Origin: a virus
Direction: 5' to 3' (one strand)
Length of the DNA stretch: 64,000 nt
Virus record (IMG/VR): IMGVR_UViG_3300047557_002741
Coordinates: 1-64,000 of that record
This document shows positions 1 through 8,534 of this stretch, in pieces (the first letter of the stretch is position 1; every line of letters begins with the position of its first letter). The position numbers and the translations under genes are program-made. The notes beneath the pieces are model-generated. The model was not told the DNA's origin and did no database searches. It was given only the letters and a program-made list of their open reading frames with translations.

Positions 1-215
1 TCATCTGGATTGCGATCTCTCCATTTACCTGATGTTGCGTCATAAACTAAAACATATTGGTCGTAATTGTTACCACTCAACTCAACATCAGTAAGTTCGT
101 TTAGTGATTGTGGCATAATTTCTATGTTGTAACTGAATGATGTTTTATAATTACTTGGTTGTGATGACTTAACTGAAAAATTATATGGAGATACGTAAGT
201 AACTTTATGAGTCAT
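1..215 (-). CDS. Virion structural protein, N-terminal part (3' partial)
   Basis: Reading starts at the ATG at 215 and stays open to the window edge, giving 71 residues. The stretch around residues 40-71 (LTDVELSG, then QYVLVYDATSGKWRDRNPD) is the short 'description' motif that recurs in fibritin-like and tail-fibre proteins of T4-like cyanophages. The start overlaps the stop of the preceding gene as ATGA, so the two are translationally coupled. Placement next to tail-fibre genes supports a virion-surface role. The rest of the protein lies outside the window, so its full architecture cannot be judged. Confidence 0.65.
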   Translation of the reverse strand, partial: MTHKVTYVSPYNFSVKSSQPSNYKTSFSYNIEIMPQSLNELTDVELSGNNYDQYVLVYDATSGKWRDRNPD

Positions 216-547
216 ACAGATGCACTCTCTTCTACGATTGCAGTTCCTTTAATGACCTTGGTTTTCTTTCCACTAAGTGTTAAAACAACATCAAAATAAT
301 TTCTTCCTGACTTGAGATTTGCAGTTTGTGCTGCAGATAATGTAAGTTTGATTGTTCCGGTTCCTGCGGTAATAGTTTTTGAAAATTCCTCATATGCAGT
401 CGCATCAGGATACTTACGAATTGCTGCATAAGTTGTAGTAAGACCAGACAAAACTGTTGCCGACTGATCTGGGTCAAAAAGATTAAAAGTTGCCTCAAAG
501 TCAGTTCCTTTTTCAATAACTATATTAGTGATTTCAGCAACTGCCAT
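212..547 (-). CDS. Small baseplate/tail-fibre-associated protein, BppU-like fold
   Basis: The 111-residue protein has no signal peptide or membrane segment. Its pattern of alternating beta-strand-like segments (EKGTDFEATFNLFDPDQ, then a YAAIRK block, a TGTIKLTLSA block and a GRNYFDVVLTLSGKK block) resembles the N-terminal immunoglobulin-like domain of phage upper-baseplate proteins (BppU/DUF2479 type). That assignment is by pattern only. It sits between two structural genes and is coupled to the next one by an ATGA overlap. Likely an accessory adaptor in the tail-fibre or baseplate region; could also be a minor capsid decoration protein. Confidence 0.6.
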   Translation of the reverse strand: MAVAEITNIVIEKGTDFEATFNLFDPDQSATVLSGLTTTYAAIRKYPDATAYEEFSKTITAGTGTIKLTLSAAQTANLKSGRNYFDVVLTLSGKKTKVIKGTAIVEESASV

Positions 548-562
548 TTTTCTTACTGATTT

Positions 563-1015
563 TTAACTATTTATTTTCTTTTTTAATTCTTCAACTTCAA
601 TTTTTAATTCTTTAACTGCCTCAATCAAAACTCCAATTAATCCATTATAATTTACAGTTTTATGTTCACCAGAACTTACTAATTCAGGTAAATATTGTTC
701 TATCTGTTGTGCAATGACACCAACAGATGGATTTCCAGTATCTATCCAATTAAATCTAACTCCTTCCAAATTTGATATTAAATTTAAAGAGTCTGTTATT
801 GGAGTAATATTAATTTTTTTTGTTATATCCGAAGTGGAATTAAAATCTGTTGCTGTAATAATTCCAATTACATTAATATTTCCTCCAACTGAAACATCAG
901 TGCTGATAGCAACATTATTAGCATTCAAATTTAAATTTGTAGGACTTTCAATTGTAGGAACTCCAGAGGCACCTATTAAATTTATCTGCTTTACGCCAAA
1001 ACTCTTATCCGCCAT
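563..1015 (-). CDS. Short tail-fibre protein with S74 intramolecular chaperone domain
   Basis: The 150-residue protein has an N-terminal beta-rich part with GGNINVIGIITAT repeats and, from about residue 60 to the end, an endosialidase-type chaperone (peptidase S74): SDITKKINI, then LNLISNLEGVRFNW, GVIAQQIEQYLPELV and a NGLIGVLIEAVKELK helix ending in a charged coiled-coil tail. In this family the domain trimerises the fibre and then cleaves itself at a conserved serine; the SD of NSTSDI is the likely site. At 150 residues this is nearly only the chaperone plus a stub, so it may cap a very short fibre or act in trans. A paralogous domain ends the collagen-like protein upstream. Confidence 0.8.
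   Translation of the reverse strand: MADKSFGVKQINLIGASGVPTIESPTNLNLNANNVAISTDVSVGGNINVIGIITATDFNSTSDITKKINITPITDSLNLISNLEGVRFNWIDTGNPSVGVIAQQIEQYLPELVSSGEHKTVNYNGLIGVLIEAVKELKIEVEELKKKINS
568..574 (-). promoter_or_regulatory. Candidate T4-type late promoter box
   Basis: The minus strand reads ATAAATA within AAATAAATAGTT, 21 nt before the ATG at 547. It lies in the last codons of the upstream gene, so it could be chance in AT-rich DNA. Confidence 0.4.
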
Positions 1016-1029
1016 TTGACTTTTTTAAC

Positions 1030-1036
1030 TATTTAG
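1030..1036 (-). promoter_or_regulatory. Candidate late promoter box CTAAATA
   Basis: CTAAATA on the minus strand, 15 nt before the ATG at 1015, in a 21-nt intergenic gap. The spacing would leave a very short leader, so confidence is low. Confidence 0.35.
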
Positions 1037-1261
1037 TTAGGTATATTTTATAATAACACCCTTAAAGATAAGACCATTTCCAGTAGCAAATCTAACAGAA
1101 TCTAAACCTCCACCAAAAGATGGTGGTTCTGGTTCTGGTCCTGGAGGTGGTTCTGGAGGTGGTACATTGACATCAAAAAAAGTAATATAATCTGTAGTTG
1201 CTACAACATTTCCATCAACAGACCCTTCTCGTATTCTTAAACGAAATAATTTATTTGCCAT
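1037..1261 (-). CDS. Proline/glutamate-rich small virion protein
   Basis: The 74-residue protein starts MANKLFRLRIREGS and has a proline-rich linker near residues 33-48 (PPPEPPPGPEPEPP) followed by a short beta-rich end. It resembles small tail-fibre-cluster proteins of cyanophages, but I cannot assign a family. The proline linker suggests a flexible connector between an N-terminal binding segment and the C-terminal tail. It is packed between the S74 protein and the subtilisin-like gene and is presumably late-expressed with them. Confidence 0.55.
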   Translation of the reverse strand: MANKLFRLRIREGSVDGNVVATTDYITFFDVNVPPPEPPPGPEPEPPSFGGGLDSVRFATGNGLIFKGVIIKYT

Positions 1262-1269
1262 TTTATTTT

Positions 1270-4200
1270 CTATTGAATAGTAAGTGATATGGTTCCATTA
1301 CCAGAGGAAACTTCAAAACTACCAGATAAAGAATTATTAGAAAAATCGGAGGAAGAAATAGAAGTTCCAGCACTGACAGATGATCCTGGTCCTGCTTCTA
1401 TAGTGTAATAATAAGTTCCATTTAATAAATCGGAGGAAGATACTTGAATGTTAACAACATCTCCAGGGTTTAGAGTAAAATCAGATATTGATGAAATTTC
1501 AGCCAAAGTTGACGGTTCATTACCTGTTAATGCATCATCATAAAGTACAATTCCAAGATTTCCTTGCATATTATAACTATCACTCCAAGTTGAATCGGAT
1601 GAAGTAATAGACTCTGTTCCAAAATACAAAGATTCGGATGTTTGTGATTCTAATCCCGATATCCAATTTTTTACGTCGTCAATTGTCCAATCTCTACTAT
1701 ATTGTAGTTTTGTAGCAATAATTCCAGCAGCAACTGGACAAGCGGCACTTGTTCCATTAAACTGAACATCCAGATTAATTAAAGATTTAGTATTATTTAA
1801 ATAATAATAATTATCATATCTAGAGATTCCAGAAGTACCAGTTGTTGCTGCTAAAACATCATCAGCCGCACAAAAACAATCAACTGCATTTCCCATATTT
1901 GAATATGATGCTTTGGATTCACGAGAATCAGAGAAAAGTAAAGGAACACCTACAGGAACATCATTTAAAGCACCAACAATAACACATTTATATTCTCCAG
2001 ATTCATTCTTTGATATATGAATAGGAAATCCAGGGCGATTATGAGAATTATATGTGGGATGAAAATTCACTGTTGAATATATTGAATTAGTTGTGGACTC
2101 TTCAAAAGTAAGTCCTTGATAATTTGAATGATAATTATTATAATCTGGATGATTTGATTTAACTAGTTTTTGATTGTTATTTCCTGCCGCAGCAACAAAT
2201 ATAACACCAGAATTTATTAATTCTTGTCCAGAAGTTATTGCCGGATGCCCTCCGGTTAATTCACAGACTCTTCTTTTTACATTCTGTTCAAGTCTATAAT
2301 AATTCATAAATTCTGGAAATGGTTCAAGAGCACCAGTATCTTTTATAGAAAAAGAATTCCAAGGTTCGTTTCTAAATTTATAGTAAAAACGTAGTTTTTT
2401 AGTATCTCCAATAACGAAAATATTACTGCCATCAGGTTTAAAAAATATTGATTGAGGATTTCTAGTAAAATCAAAAAATCTTAGCACAAAAGAACTTTGA
2501 GTTCCAATATCCCAACTACTAGTCAGGTTAGTTTTTGATATCCTTTGAAGTGTTGAAGTATTAGATGAAACTATGACGTATAAACTTAATCCATCGTCTT
2601 TAAAGAATAATCCTGTTGCAATATTATTACCAACAGTTATAGATTTTTCGAATGTAGCATTAGTAATATTCCATGGAGTAGATAAATTATATTGATATAT
2701 TGAGTTAGAATTAGAACTTTCAGTGTTTAAATCATTACTAAGAATATATAATTTTGTTCCATCGGGTTTAAAAAATAAATCTCCAGGAAGTTTTCCGGTA
2801 CGAGAAAATGTATTATTAGTCGATTGAATTGTACTAATATTCCAGTTAATTAAATTAAATTCAAAAATTTTTGAAGAAGTTCCATTTGAAGTTAAAATGT
2901 ATAGTTTATCTCCTTGTGGTTTAAAAAACATACCATAAACATTTTCTCCAGATAAACTACTTTCAAAAGAGAAAGAATTACCACTATAACTTAAAGTAGA
3001 AATATTCCAATCAGTTAAATTATATTCGTAAAGTATTTTTTGAGAACCAATAACATAACATTTAGATCCATCAGGTTTAAAAAAGAATGCAGAAGGATAT
3101 ATTTCCTCAGTCCTTAAAGAAATACTAGTAGTTATTCCCGTTATATTACTACTATTCCAAGTCTCTCCAAGTGAAATTTGATGAATAAAAGTAGTAGATT
3201 CATTAAGGTCAATAGGAGCAGTATTGTTTTCTCTAACCTCTTGCCTAAGTCCCCAACTATTACTTGAAACTGTGGGATTTTTATTTCCGTATGAAGGATT
3301 AATAGGTTTTATTTTATGAAATATTTTTTGCAAATCAAATCCAACAGCATAAGAATTACTTCCAGTTCCGTACATATTTAAAAACCACTTATTTGCATTA
3401 TATGCCCATCCATATTGTCTACCATATGCTAAAGAAGCACATGAGGTTCCATGTGTTTCACTACCAGTTTGTTTTGCAGTATTACTTCCATTACACCTTG
3501 CTCTTGTGTAAGAAGAATTGATTGTAATAGATCCAAAATCATCATCACCAATCGCAGTTCCTCCATTTGAAGAACTCACAAATTTTGAAGATCTATATTG
3601 TAATGAATTATTAGACCACCAACCTCTAGCAGCACTTTCAGTAGGTACTATGGTTCCATCCCATCTTGTCATTAATCTATTATTAGAATCTGCATTAAAG
3701 AAATCTGGATCCAAATAATAAGGTGCATCCAAAACAAGATCTAAAATGTCACAAGAACCATTTCCAGGAAGAAGGTTTCCACCTCTGTAACCTTTTGGTC
3801 CGATCAATTCTGGAATATTGACCACATTTCCATTAAATTCTGAAGTAGCATAATCATATCTATTCTGAAATTCAATATGTCCAAACCACATTTCAGTATC
3901 AGCTACAATAATATCAATATCAGTTCCATCTCCATATTGATTTATTTTATCTTCAAAAATAGAAGTGCTACTTGCCTGCCATGGATTTGTTTTTTGTTGA
4001 TGTCGTTTTAATTGCCAACTTCCTCTATTGAGAAGAGATGAATCCGGAGAAGACGGAATAATTGTTGTTGCTCCAATATATCTTTGATGTTTTACTGGAG
4101 TAGAATATCTATCAATTTTGGTAAGAGTGCTTATATCATCTGGGTTATCTGAATAAGTTCCCGGATATTTTCCCGTATTAATAATAACATAATTAACCTT

Positions 4201-4488
4201 TGGATGATTTCTAAGTTCTTCTGCCTCATCATCGGTTAATAAGTATATTCCTCTAGTTTCACTGTGAAGGCAATCATTAACACAAATGCAAGAATGTGAT
4301 GGAATATTATCTTCTAAAGTTCCATCCTTCATTAAAATCTCATGAACGTATTCCCACCCATCTTTATCATAACAACCAACATAATACTCTTTTAATCCAA
4401 TTTCAGGTTCCTTAGGAAGAGTACTTTTATACTTTAAAAATTCTTCTTTTCTTTTTTGATATTCAAAATCAAAATCAGTGTTAATCAT
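1270..4488 (-). CDS. Subtilisin-like (S8) protease with beta-propeller-like insertion
   Basis: The 1072-residue protein carries a complete S8 catalytic set: Asp about 197 (DIDIIVADTE), His about 346 (ETHGTSCAS), the strand motif VSSNSWG near 407-413, oxyanion Asn about 770 (FVAAAGN) and Ser about 914 (NGTSAACPVAAG). Between the His and Asn blocks, residues 440-715 form an insertion with five FFKPDG-x-LYVI repeats interleaved with WNIST-like turns, as in a WD40-like beta-propeller. About 160 residues precede the catalytic core. No signal peptide is visible, so it is probably a virion or host-cytoplasm enzyme. It lies inside the tail-fibre cluster and overlaps the previous gene by ATGA, arguing for a virion-borne protease acting on host surface protein or on phage fibre maturation. 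Confidence 0.88.
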   Translation of the reverse strand: MINTDFDFEYQKRKEEFLKYKSTLPKEPEIGLKEYYVGCYDKDGWEYVHEILMKDGTLEDNIPSHSCICVNDCLHSETRGIYLLTDDEAEELRNHPKVNYVIINTGKYPGTYSDNPDDISTLTKIDRYSTPVKHQRYIGATTIIPSSPDSSLLNRGSWQLKRHQQKTNPWQASSTSIFEDKINQYGDGTDIDIIVADTEMWFGHIEFQNRYDYATSEFNGNVVNIPELIGPKGYRGGNLLPGNGSCDILDLVLDAPYYLDPDFFNADSNNRLMTRWDGTIVPTESAARGWWSNNSLQYRSSKFVSSSNGGTAIGDDDFGSITINSSYTRARCNGSNTAKQTGSETHGTSCASLAYGRQYGWAYNANKWFLNMYGTGSNSYAVGFDLQKIFHKIKPINPSYGNKNPTVSSNSWGLRQEVRENNTAPIDLNESTTFIHQISLGETWNSSNITGITTSISLRTEEIYPSAFFFKPDGSKCYVIGSQKILYEYNLTDWNISTLSYSGNSFSFESSLSGENVYGMFFKPQGDKLYILTSNGTSSKIFEFNLINWNISTIQSTNNTFSRTGKLPGDLFFKPDGTKLYILSNDLNTESSNSNSIYQYNLSTPWNITNATFEKSITVGNNIATGLFFKDDGLSLYVIVSSNTSTLQRISKTNLTSSWDIGTQSSFVLRFFDFTRNPQSIFFKPDGSNIFVIGDTKKLRFYYKFRNEPWNSFSIKDTGALEPFPEFMNYYRLEQNVKRRVCELTGGHPAITSGQELINSGVIFVAAAGNNNQKLVKSNHPDYNNYHSNYQGLTFEESTTNSIYSTVNFHPTYNSHNRPGFPIHISKNESGEYKCVIVGALNDVPVGVPLLFSDSRESKASYSNMGNAVDCFCAADDVLAATTGTSGISRYDNYYYLNNTKSLINLDVQFNGTSAACPVAAGIIATKLQYSRDWTIDDVKNWISGLESQTSESLYFGTESITSSDSTWSDSYNMQGNLGIVLYDDALTGNEPSTLAEISSISDFTLNPGDVVNIQVSSSDLLNGTYYYTIEAGPGSSVSAGTSISSSDFSNNSLSGSFEVSSGNGTISLTIQ

Positions 4489-5027
4489 ATTTCTAATCTT
4501 AGAAGTCTATATGTAGTTATGCCAGAAATTCCAGTTTCTGGAGTAGCTGTTAATTTGTAAGTTAAACCACTTATTGTTGCACCAACCGAAACAATTTGTG
4601 AAGGATCGTACATAATTCCATATTCTTGAGAATATGCAGTTGTTCCATTATTCATTACAAGAACTTTTTGCACTTGAATTTTATTACCATTTTCAAAAAA
4701 TAAACTATATTCAAGAGATTTTAAATTATTAGTATCAATAGAAAAAGAATCTATATCTTCTGGAATTCCAGCAGCTGCATTAAATGTTCCATTTATTTGT
4801 ATAGAATTATTATTAACTCCCGATAAGTTAGAACCATCACCATAAAAAGTGGTTGCTGTTAAAACTCCAACAACGTTAACATTTCCAACTACGTGAAGTT
4901 TTGATGTGGCATTTCCAGTTCCTATTCCAATATAAGGAGTTGCTTCAGTTGCAATTCCAATACTTTTAGTTTCATCAGTAATATAAACAAAAGACCCAAA
5001 TTGTGATAGTTCTCTATTCTTAGACAT
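4485..5027 (-). CDS. Virion structural protein, fibre-like
   Basis: The 180-residue protein begins with a segment typical of cyanophage fibre proteins: SIGIATEATPYIGIGTGNA, then SKLHVVGNVNVVG and ATTFYGDGSNLSGV. These short glycine-punctuated beta-strands usually form trimeric beta-helical shafts ('phage tail repeat-like' segments). It contains no chaperone domain and no catalytic motif. The stop overlaps the subtilisin-like start as ATGA (4485-4488), so the two proteins should be made in similar amounts and may be partners. Preceded by an AGGAG ribosome binding site and a CTAAATA late box. Confidence 0.65.
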   Translation of the reverse strand: MSKNRELSQFGSFVYITDETKSIGIATEATPYIGIGTGNATSKLHVVGNVNVVGVLTATTFYGDGSNLSGVNNNSIQINGTFNAAAGIPEDIDSFSIDTNNLKSLEYSLFFENGNKIQVQKVLVMNNGTTAYSQEYGIMYDPSQIVSVGATISGLTYKLTATPETGISGITTYRLLRLEI

Positions 5028-5041
5028 TTGAATCTCCTATA

Positions 5042-8000
5042 TTAATATTTAGATTTTTCTTCAAGCATCTCAACTTTTAATTTGAGTTCTTTTATTGCTT
5101 CAATAATAACACCAATCAATCCACTATAATTAACAGTTTTATGATTAAAGTTATTTTCACTCACAAGTTGAGGAATAATTTCTTCTAGTTCTTGTGCAAG
5201 AACACCCATAGATGGTTTATTAGTGTCTTTCCAATTAAATTTAACTCCACGGAGATTTCCTATTAATTCAAGAGAATTAATAATAGTTTCAATATTATCT
5301 TTAAGTTTAATATCAGATCCAGAACTAATGTCGCCACCTGCGGTTATATCGCCACCAACAGCAAGACTACCTTTAGTACTATCACTTGGAATTGTAAATG
5401 AAAACGCAGTTGTATTTGTTTTTACATAAGGAGTAAGAATTCCAGTGCTCGGATCTCTTACAAAAACTGGATAATATGTAAATTGTCCTGTGGTATCAGT
5501 AACACTAATTTGATTTCCATCTCCTTTTATTCCTTGAGTTCCTTGAATACCTTGGCGTCCTTGAATACCTTGAGTTCCTTGAATACCTTGAACATTCGCA
5601 TTGGAACCTTGGATACCTTGAGTACCTTGGATACCCTGAGTTCCTTGAATACCTTGGCGTCCTTGAATACCCTGAGTTCCTTGGATTCCTTGAGTTCCTT
5701 GAATACCTTGAGTTCCTTGAATACCTTGAGCTCCTTGAGCATTTGAATCGGAACCTTTAATACCTTGAGTTCCTTGAATACCTTGAGTTCCTTGAATACC
5801 TTGGACATTGGCATTAGAACCTTGAATACCTTGAATACCTTGAGTGCCTTGAATACCTTGAGCACCTTGAATACCTTGAGTTCCTTGAATACCTTGAGTT
5901 CCTTGAATACCTTGAGTTCCTTGAATACCTTGAACATTCGCATTGGAACCTTGAATACCTTGAATACCTTGAGTTCCTTGAATACCTTGAGCTCCTTGAG
6001 CATTTGAATCGGAACCTTTAATACCTTGAGTTCCTTGAATACCTTGAGTTCCTTGAATACCTTGAACATTCGCATTGGAACCTTGGATACCTTGAGTGCC
6101 TTGAATACCTTGAGTACCTTGAATACCTTGAGGTCCTTGAATACCTTGGCGTCCTTGAATACCTTGAGTACCTTGAATACCTTGAACATTAGCATTGGAA
6201 CCTTGGATACCTTGAGTTCCTTGAATACCCTGAGGTCCTTGAGCATTTGAATCGGAACCTTTAATACCTTGAGTTCCTTGAATGCCTTGAGTTCCTTGAA
6301 TACCTTGGACATTCGCATTGGAACCTTGAATACCCTGAGTTCCTTGAATACCTTGAGGTCCTTGAATTCCTTGAGATCCTTGAATACCTTGAGATCCTTG
6401 AATACCTTGAGATCCTTGAATACCTTGAGTTCCTTGAATACCTTGGACATTCGCATTGGAACCTTGAATACCCTGAGTTCCTTGAATACCTTGAGGTCCT
6501 TGAATTCCTTGAGTTCCTTGAATACCTTGGCGTCCTTGAATACCTTGAGTACCTTGAATACCTTGGACATTGGCATTAGAACCTTGGATACCTTGAGTTC
6601 CTTGAATACCCTGAGGTCCTTGAATACCTTGGACATTCGCGTTAGAACCTTGGATACCTTGAGTACCTTGAATACCTTGAGTTCCTTGAGGTCCTTGAAT
6701 ACCCTGGGTTCCTTGAATGCCCTGAGTACCTTGAGTACCTTGAATACCTTGGACATTCGCATTGGAACCTTGGATACCTTGAGTACCTTGGATACCCTGA
6801 GTTCCTTGAGGTCCTTGGATACCTTGTCTTCCCTGAATACCTTGGGTTCCCTGAATGCCTTGAGTACCTTGAGGACCACGAATATTTCCTACGTTAGTCC
6901 AATTGTCATTTCCATCAGATACCCATAAATTACCAAGATTACTGTCAATAACACCATCACCAGCTGCAGCATCTGGCCACGCAGCAACTAACTGAGAATT
7001 TTCTGTTCCTGAAGTTAAAGGTAAAGAACCAATAATAGTTACTGAAGTTCCATCATTACCTTGAGATCCTTGAATACCTTGAGTACCTATAGTACCTTGA
7101 ATACCTTGGACATTCGCATTAGAACCTTGAATTCCTTGAGTTCCTTGGATTCCCTGAGTTCCTTGAATACCTTGTCTTCCTTGGATTCCTTGAGTTCCCT
7201 GAATTCCTTGAGAACCTTGAATACCTTGGACATTCGCATTGGAACCTTGGATACCCTGAGTTCCTTGGATTCCTTGAGTACCTTGAATACCTTGAGTACC
7301 TTGAATACCTTGAGTTCCTTGGATTCCTTGAGTTCCTTGAATTCCTTGAGTACCTTGAATACCTTGAGGTCCTTCAGTCCCTTCAGTTCCTTGAATACCT
7401 TGAGTACCTATAGTACCTTGAATACCTTGGACATTCGCATTAGAACCTTGGATACCCTGAGATCCTTGGATACCCTGAGATCCTTGGATACCTTGTCTTC
7501 CTTGGATTCCTTGAGTTCCCTGAATTCCTTGAGAACCTTGAATACCTTGGACATTCGCATTGGAACCTTGAATTCCTTGAGTGCCTTGGATACCCTGAGT
7601 TCCTTGGATTCCTTGAGTTCCTTGGATTCCTTGAGTTCCTTGGATTCCTTGAGTTCCTTGAATACCTTGGACATTTGCATTAGAACCTTGGATACCTTGA
7701 GTACCTTGGATACCTTGAGTTCCTTGAGGTCCTTGGATACCTTGAGTTCCTTGAGGTCCTTGGATACCTTGAGTTCCTTGGATTCCTTGAACATTCGCAT
7801 TGGAACCTTGAATACCTTGAGTTCCTTGAATACCTTGAGTACCTTGAATGCCCTGAGGTCCTTGAATTCCTTCACCTTGAATACCCTGAGTTCCTTGAAT
7901 ACCCTGAGTTGCTTGAGGTCCTTGAATACCCTGGGTTCCTTGAATACCCTGTATTCCTGTAGTTCCTTGTATACCTTGAATACCTTGAGTTCCTTGAATA

Positions 8001-8194
8001 CCTTGAATACCCTGAGTACCTTGAGCACCTTGAACGCCTTGAACTCCTCCGGGTGACCAATATCTAGTACCATCAGTATCTGATGCTAAAAGATAACCAT
8101 TAACTCCAGGTTTTCCTAGATATCTTTCAGCATCTTCAAGAGAAATAAATTCTCCATCAGCACCTACAACTTTTCCGCTAATTAAATTTCCCAT
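5042..8194 (-). CDS. Collagen-like tail fibre with C-terminal S74 chaperone
   Basis: The 1050-residue protein has an N-terminal head of about 55 residues, then roughly 840 residues of Gly-X-Y repeats dominated by GIQGTQ, then a unique region (QISVTDTTGQFTYYPVF) and a peptidase S74 intramolecular chaperone over the last 100 residues (SDIKLKDNIE, GVLAQELEEIIPQLV, SGLIGVIIEAIKELK). The repeats are broken about sixteen times by SNANVQ and three times by SDSNAQ. A non-collagenous island (TSVTIIGSLPL to WTNVGNIRG) interrupts near the middle. Phage collagen-like fibres form extended triple-helical rods; the S74 domain templates trimerisation and is released by self-cleavage. The highly repetitive DNA makes length variation by recombination likely. 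Confidence 0.9.
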   Translation of the reverse strand: MGNLISGKVVGADGEFISLEDAERYLGKPGVNGYLLASDTDGTRYWSPGGVQGVQGAQGTQGIQGIQGTQGIQGIQGTTGIQGIQGTQGIQGPQATQGIQGTQGIQGEGIQGPQGIQGTQGIQGTQGIQGSNANVQGIQGTQGIQGPQGTQGIQGPQGTQGIQGTQGIQGSNANVQGIQGTQGIQGTQGIQGTQGIQGTQGIQGTQGIQGSNANVQGIQGSQGIQGTQGIQGRQGIQGSQGIQGSQGIQGSNANVQGIQGTIGTQGIQGTEGTEGPQGIQGTQGIQGTQGIQGTQGIQGTQGIQGTQGIQGTQGIQGSNANVQGIQGSQGIQGTQGIQGRQGIQGTQGIQGTQGIQGSNANVQGIQGTIGTQGIQGSQGNDGTSVTIIGSLPLTSGTENSQLVAAWPDAAAGDGVIDSNLGNLWVSDGNDNWTNVGNIRGPQGTQGIQGTQGIQGRQGIQGPQGTQGIQGTQGIQGSNANVQGIQGTQGTQGIQGTQGIQGPQGTQGIQGTQGIQGSNANVQGIQGPQGIQGTQGIQGSNANVQGIQGTQGIQGRQGIQGTQGIQGPQGIQGTQGIQGSNANVQGIQGTQGIQGSQGIQGSQGIQGSQGIQGPQGIQGTQGIQGSNANVQGIQGTQGIQGTQGIKGSDSNAQGPQGIQGTQGIQGSNANVQGIQGTQGIQGRQGIQGPQGIQGTQGIQGTQGIQGSNANVQGIQGTQGIQGTQGIKGSDSNAQGAQGIQGTQGIQGIQGSNANVQGIQGTQGIQGTQGIQGTQGIQGAQGIQGTQGIQGIQGSNANVQGIQGTQGIQGTQGIKGSDSNAQGAQGIQGTQGIQGTQGIQGTQGIQGRQGIQGTQGIQGTQGIQGSNANVQGIQGTQGIQGRQGIQGTQGIKGDGNQISVTDTTGQFTYYPVFVRDPSTGILTPYVKTNTTAFSFTIPSDSTKGSLAVGGDITAGGDISSGSDIKLKDNIETIINSLELIGNLRGVKFNWKDTNKPSMGVLAQELEEIIPQLVSENNFNHKTVNYSGLIGVIIEAIKELKLKVEMLEEKSKY
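5046..5052 (-). promoter_or_regulatory. Late promoter box CTAAATA
   Basis: CTAAATA followed by TTAATATAGGAGATT on the minus strand, about 19 nt before the ATG at 5027, with an AGGAG ribosome binding site downstream. Drives the fibre-like and subtilisin-like genes. Confidence 0.55.
5527..8050 (-). repeat. Tandem DNA repeat encoding Gly-X-Y triplets
   Basis: About 2.5 kb of 9- and 18-nt direct repeats (minus strand GGTATTCAAGGAACTCAA and variants) interrupted at 6.88-7.06 kb by unique sequence. Low-complexity open frames on both strands here are by-products of the repeat. Confidence 0.9.
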
Positions 8195-8198
8195 TTAC

Positions 8199-8531
8199 TT
8201 ATTTTGCAGATTCTAAGACACTAAGGGTATACTTCATTGTGCTATTTGATTGTCCTTGTATTTCTATTTTATCTCCAACTTCCAAAACTAAACTGCCAGT
8301 AATTGGGTTCAAAGCATCATTAGCAGGTATTTTTATATTTTTAATTAATTCATAAGAAGATCCAGAACGATTATGATAAACAGTAACTGTTGCAACACCA
8401 GAAGAAATATTTGATACTACAGAAAATAGATGAATGGTGGAAACACCATTAGGAGTAGTATAAACAGTCGTTATACCTGTAGTGACATCTGCCCTAAATG
8501 TTTTATAGGTATTAAGTGCTAATGCTGCCAT
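8199..8531 (-). CDS. Small virion structural protein
   Basis: The 110-residue protein reads as a compact beta-sandwich: TTVYTTPNGVSTIHLFSVVSN, TVTVYHNRSG, then IKIPANDALNPITGSLVLEVGDKIEIQGQS. Proteins of this size and pattern are common in the fibre clusters of T4-like cyanophages and in other tailed phages, where they are usually called structural; the fold resembles small tail-tip carbohydrate-binding or adaptor modules, but I cannot name a family. It lies 4 nt after the next gene with no room for its own promoter, so it is read together with its large neighbours. Confidence 0.6.
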   Translation of the reverse strand: MAALALNTYKTFRADVTTGITTVYTTPNGVSTIHLFSVVSNISSGVATVTVYHNRSGSSYELIKNIKIPANDALNPITGSLVLEVGDKIEIQGQSNSTMKYTLSVLESAK

Positions 8532-8534
8532 CTC

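Noticed and set aside
5527-8050. Repeat array that at first resembles a CRISPR or satellite
   Set aside because: Units are 9-18 nt, in frame with Gly-X-Y coding and lack spacers; no cas genes nearby.
5483-8073. Open frames reading SSLNTL repeats on the plus strand and KVFKELK repeats on the minus strand
   Set aside because: They are by-products of the 9/18-nt repeat encoding GIQGTQ in the true frame; no starts, ribosome sites or sensible composition.
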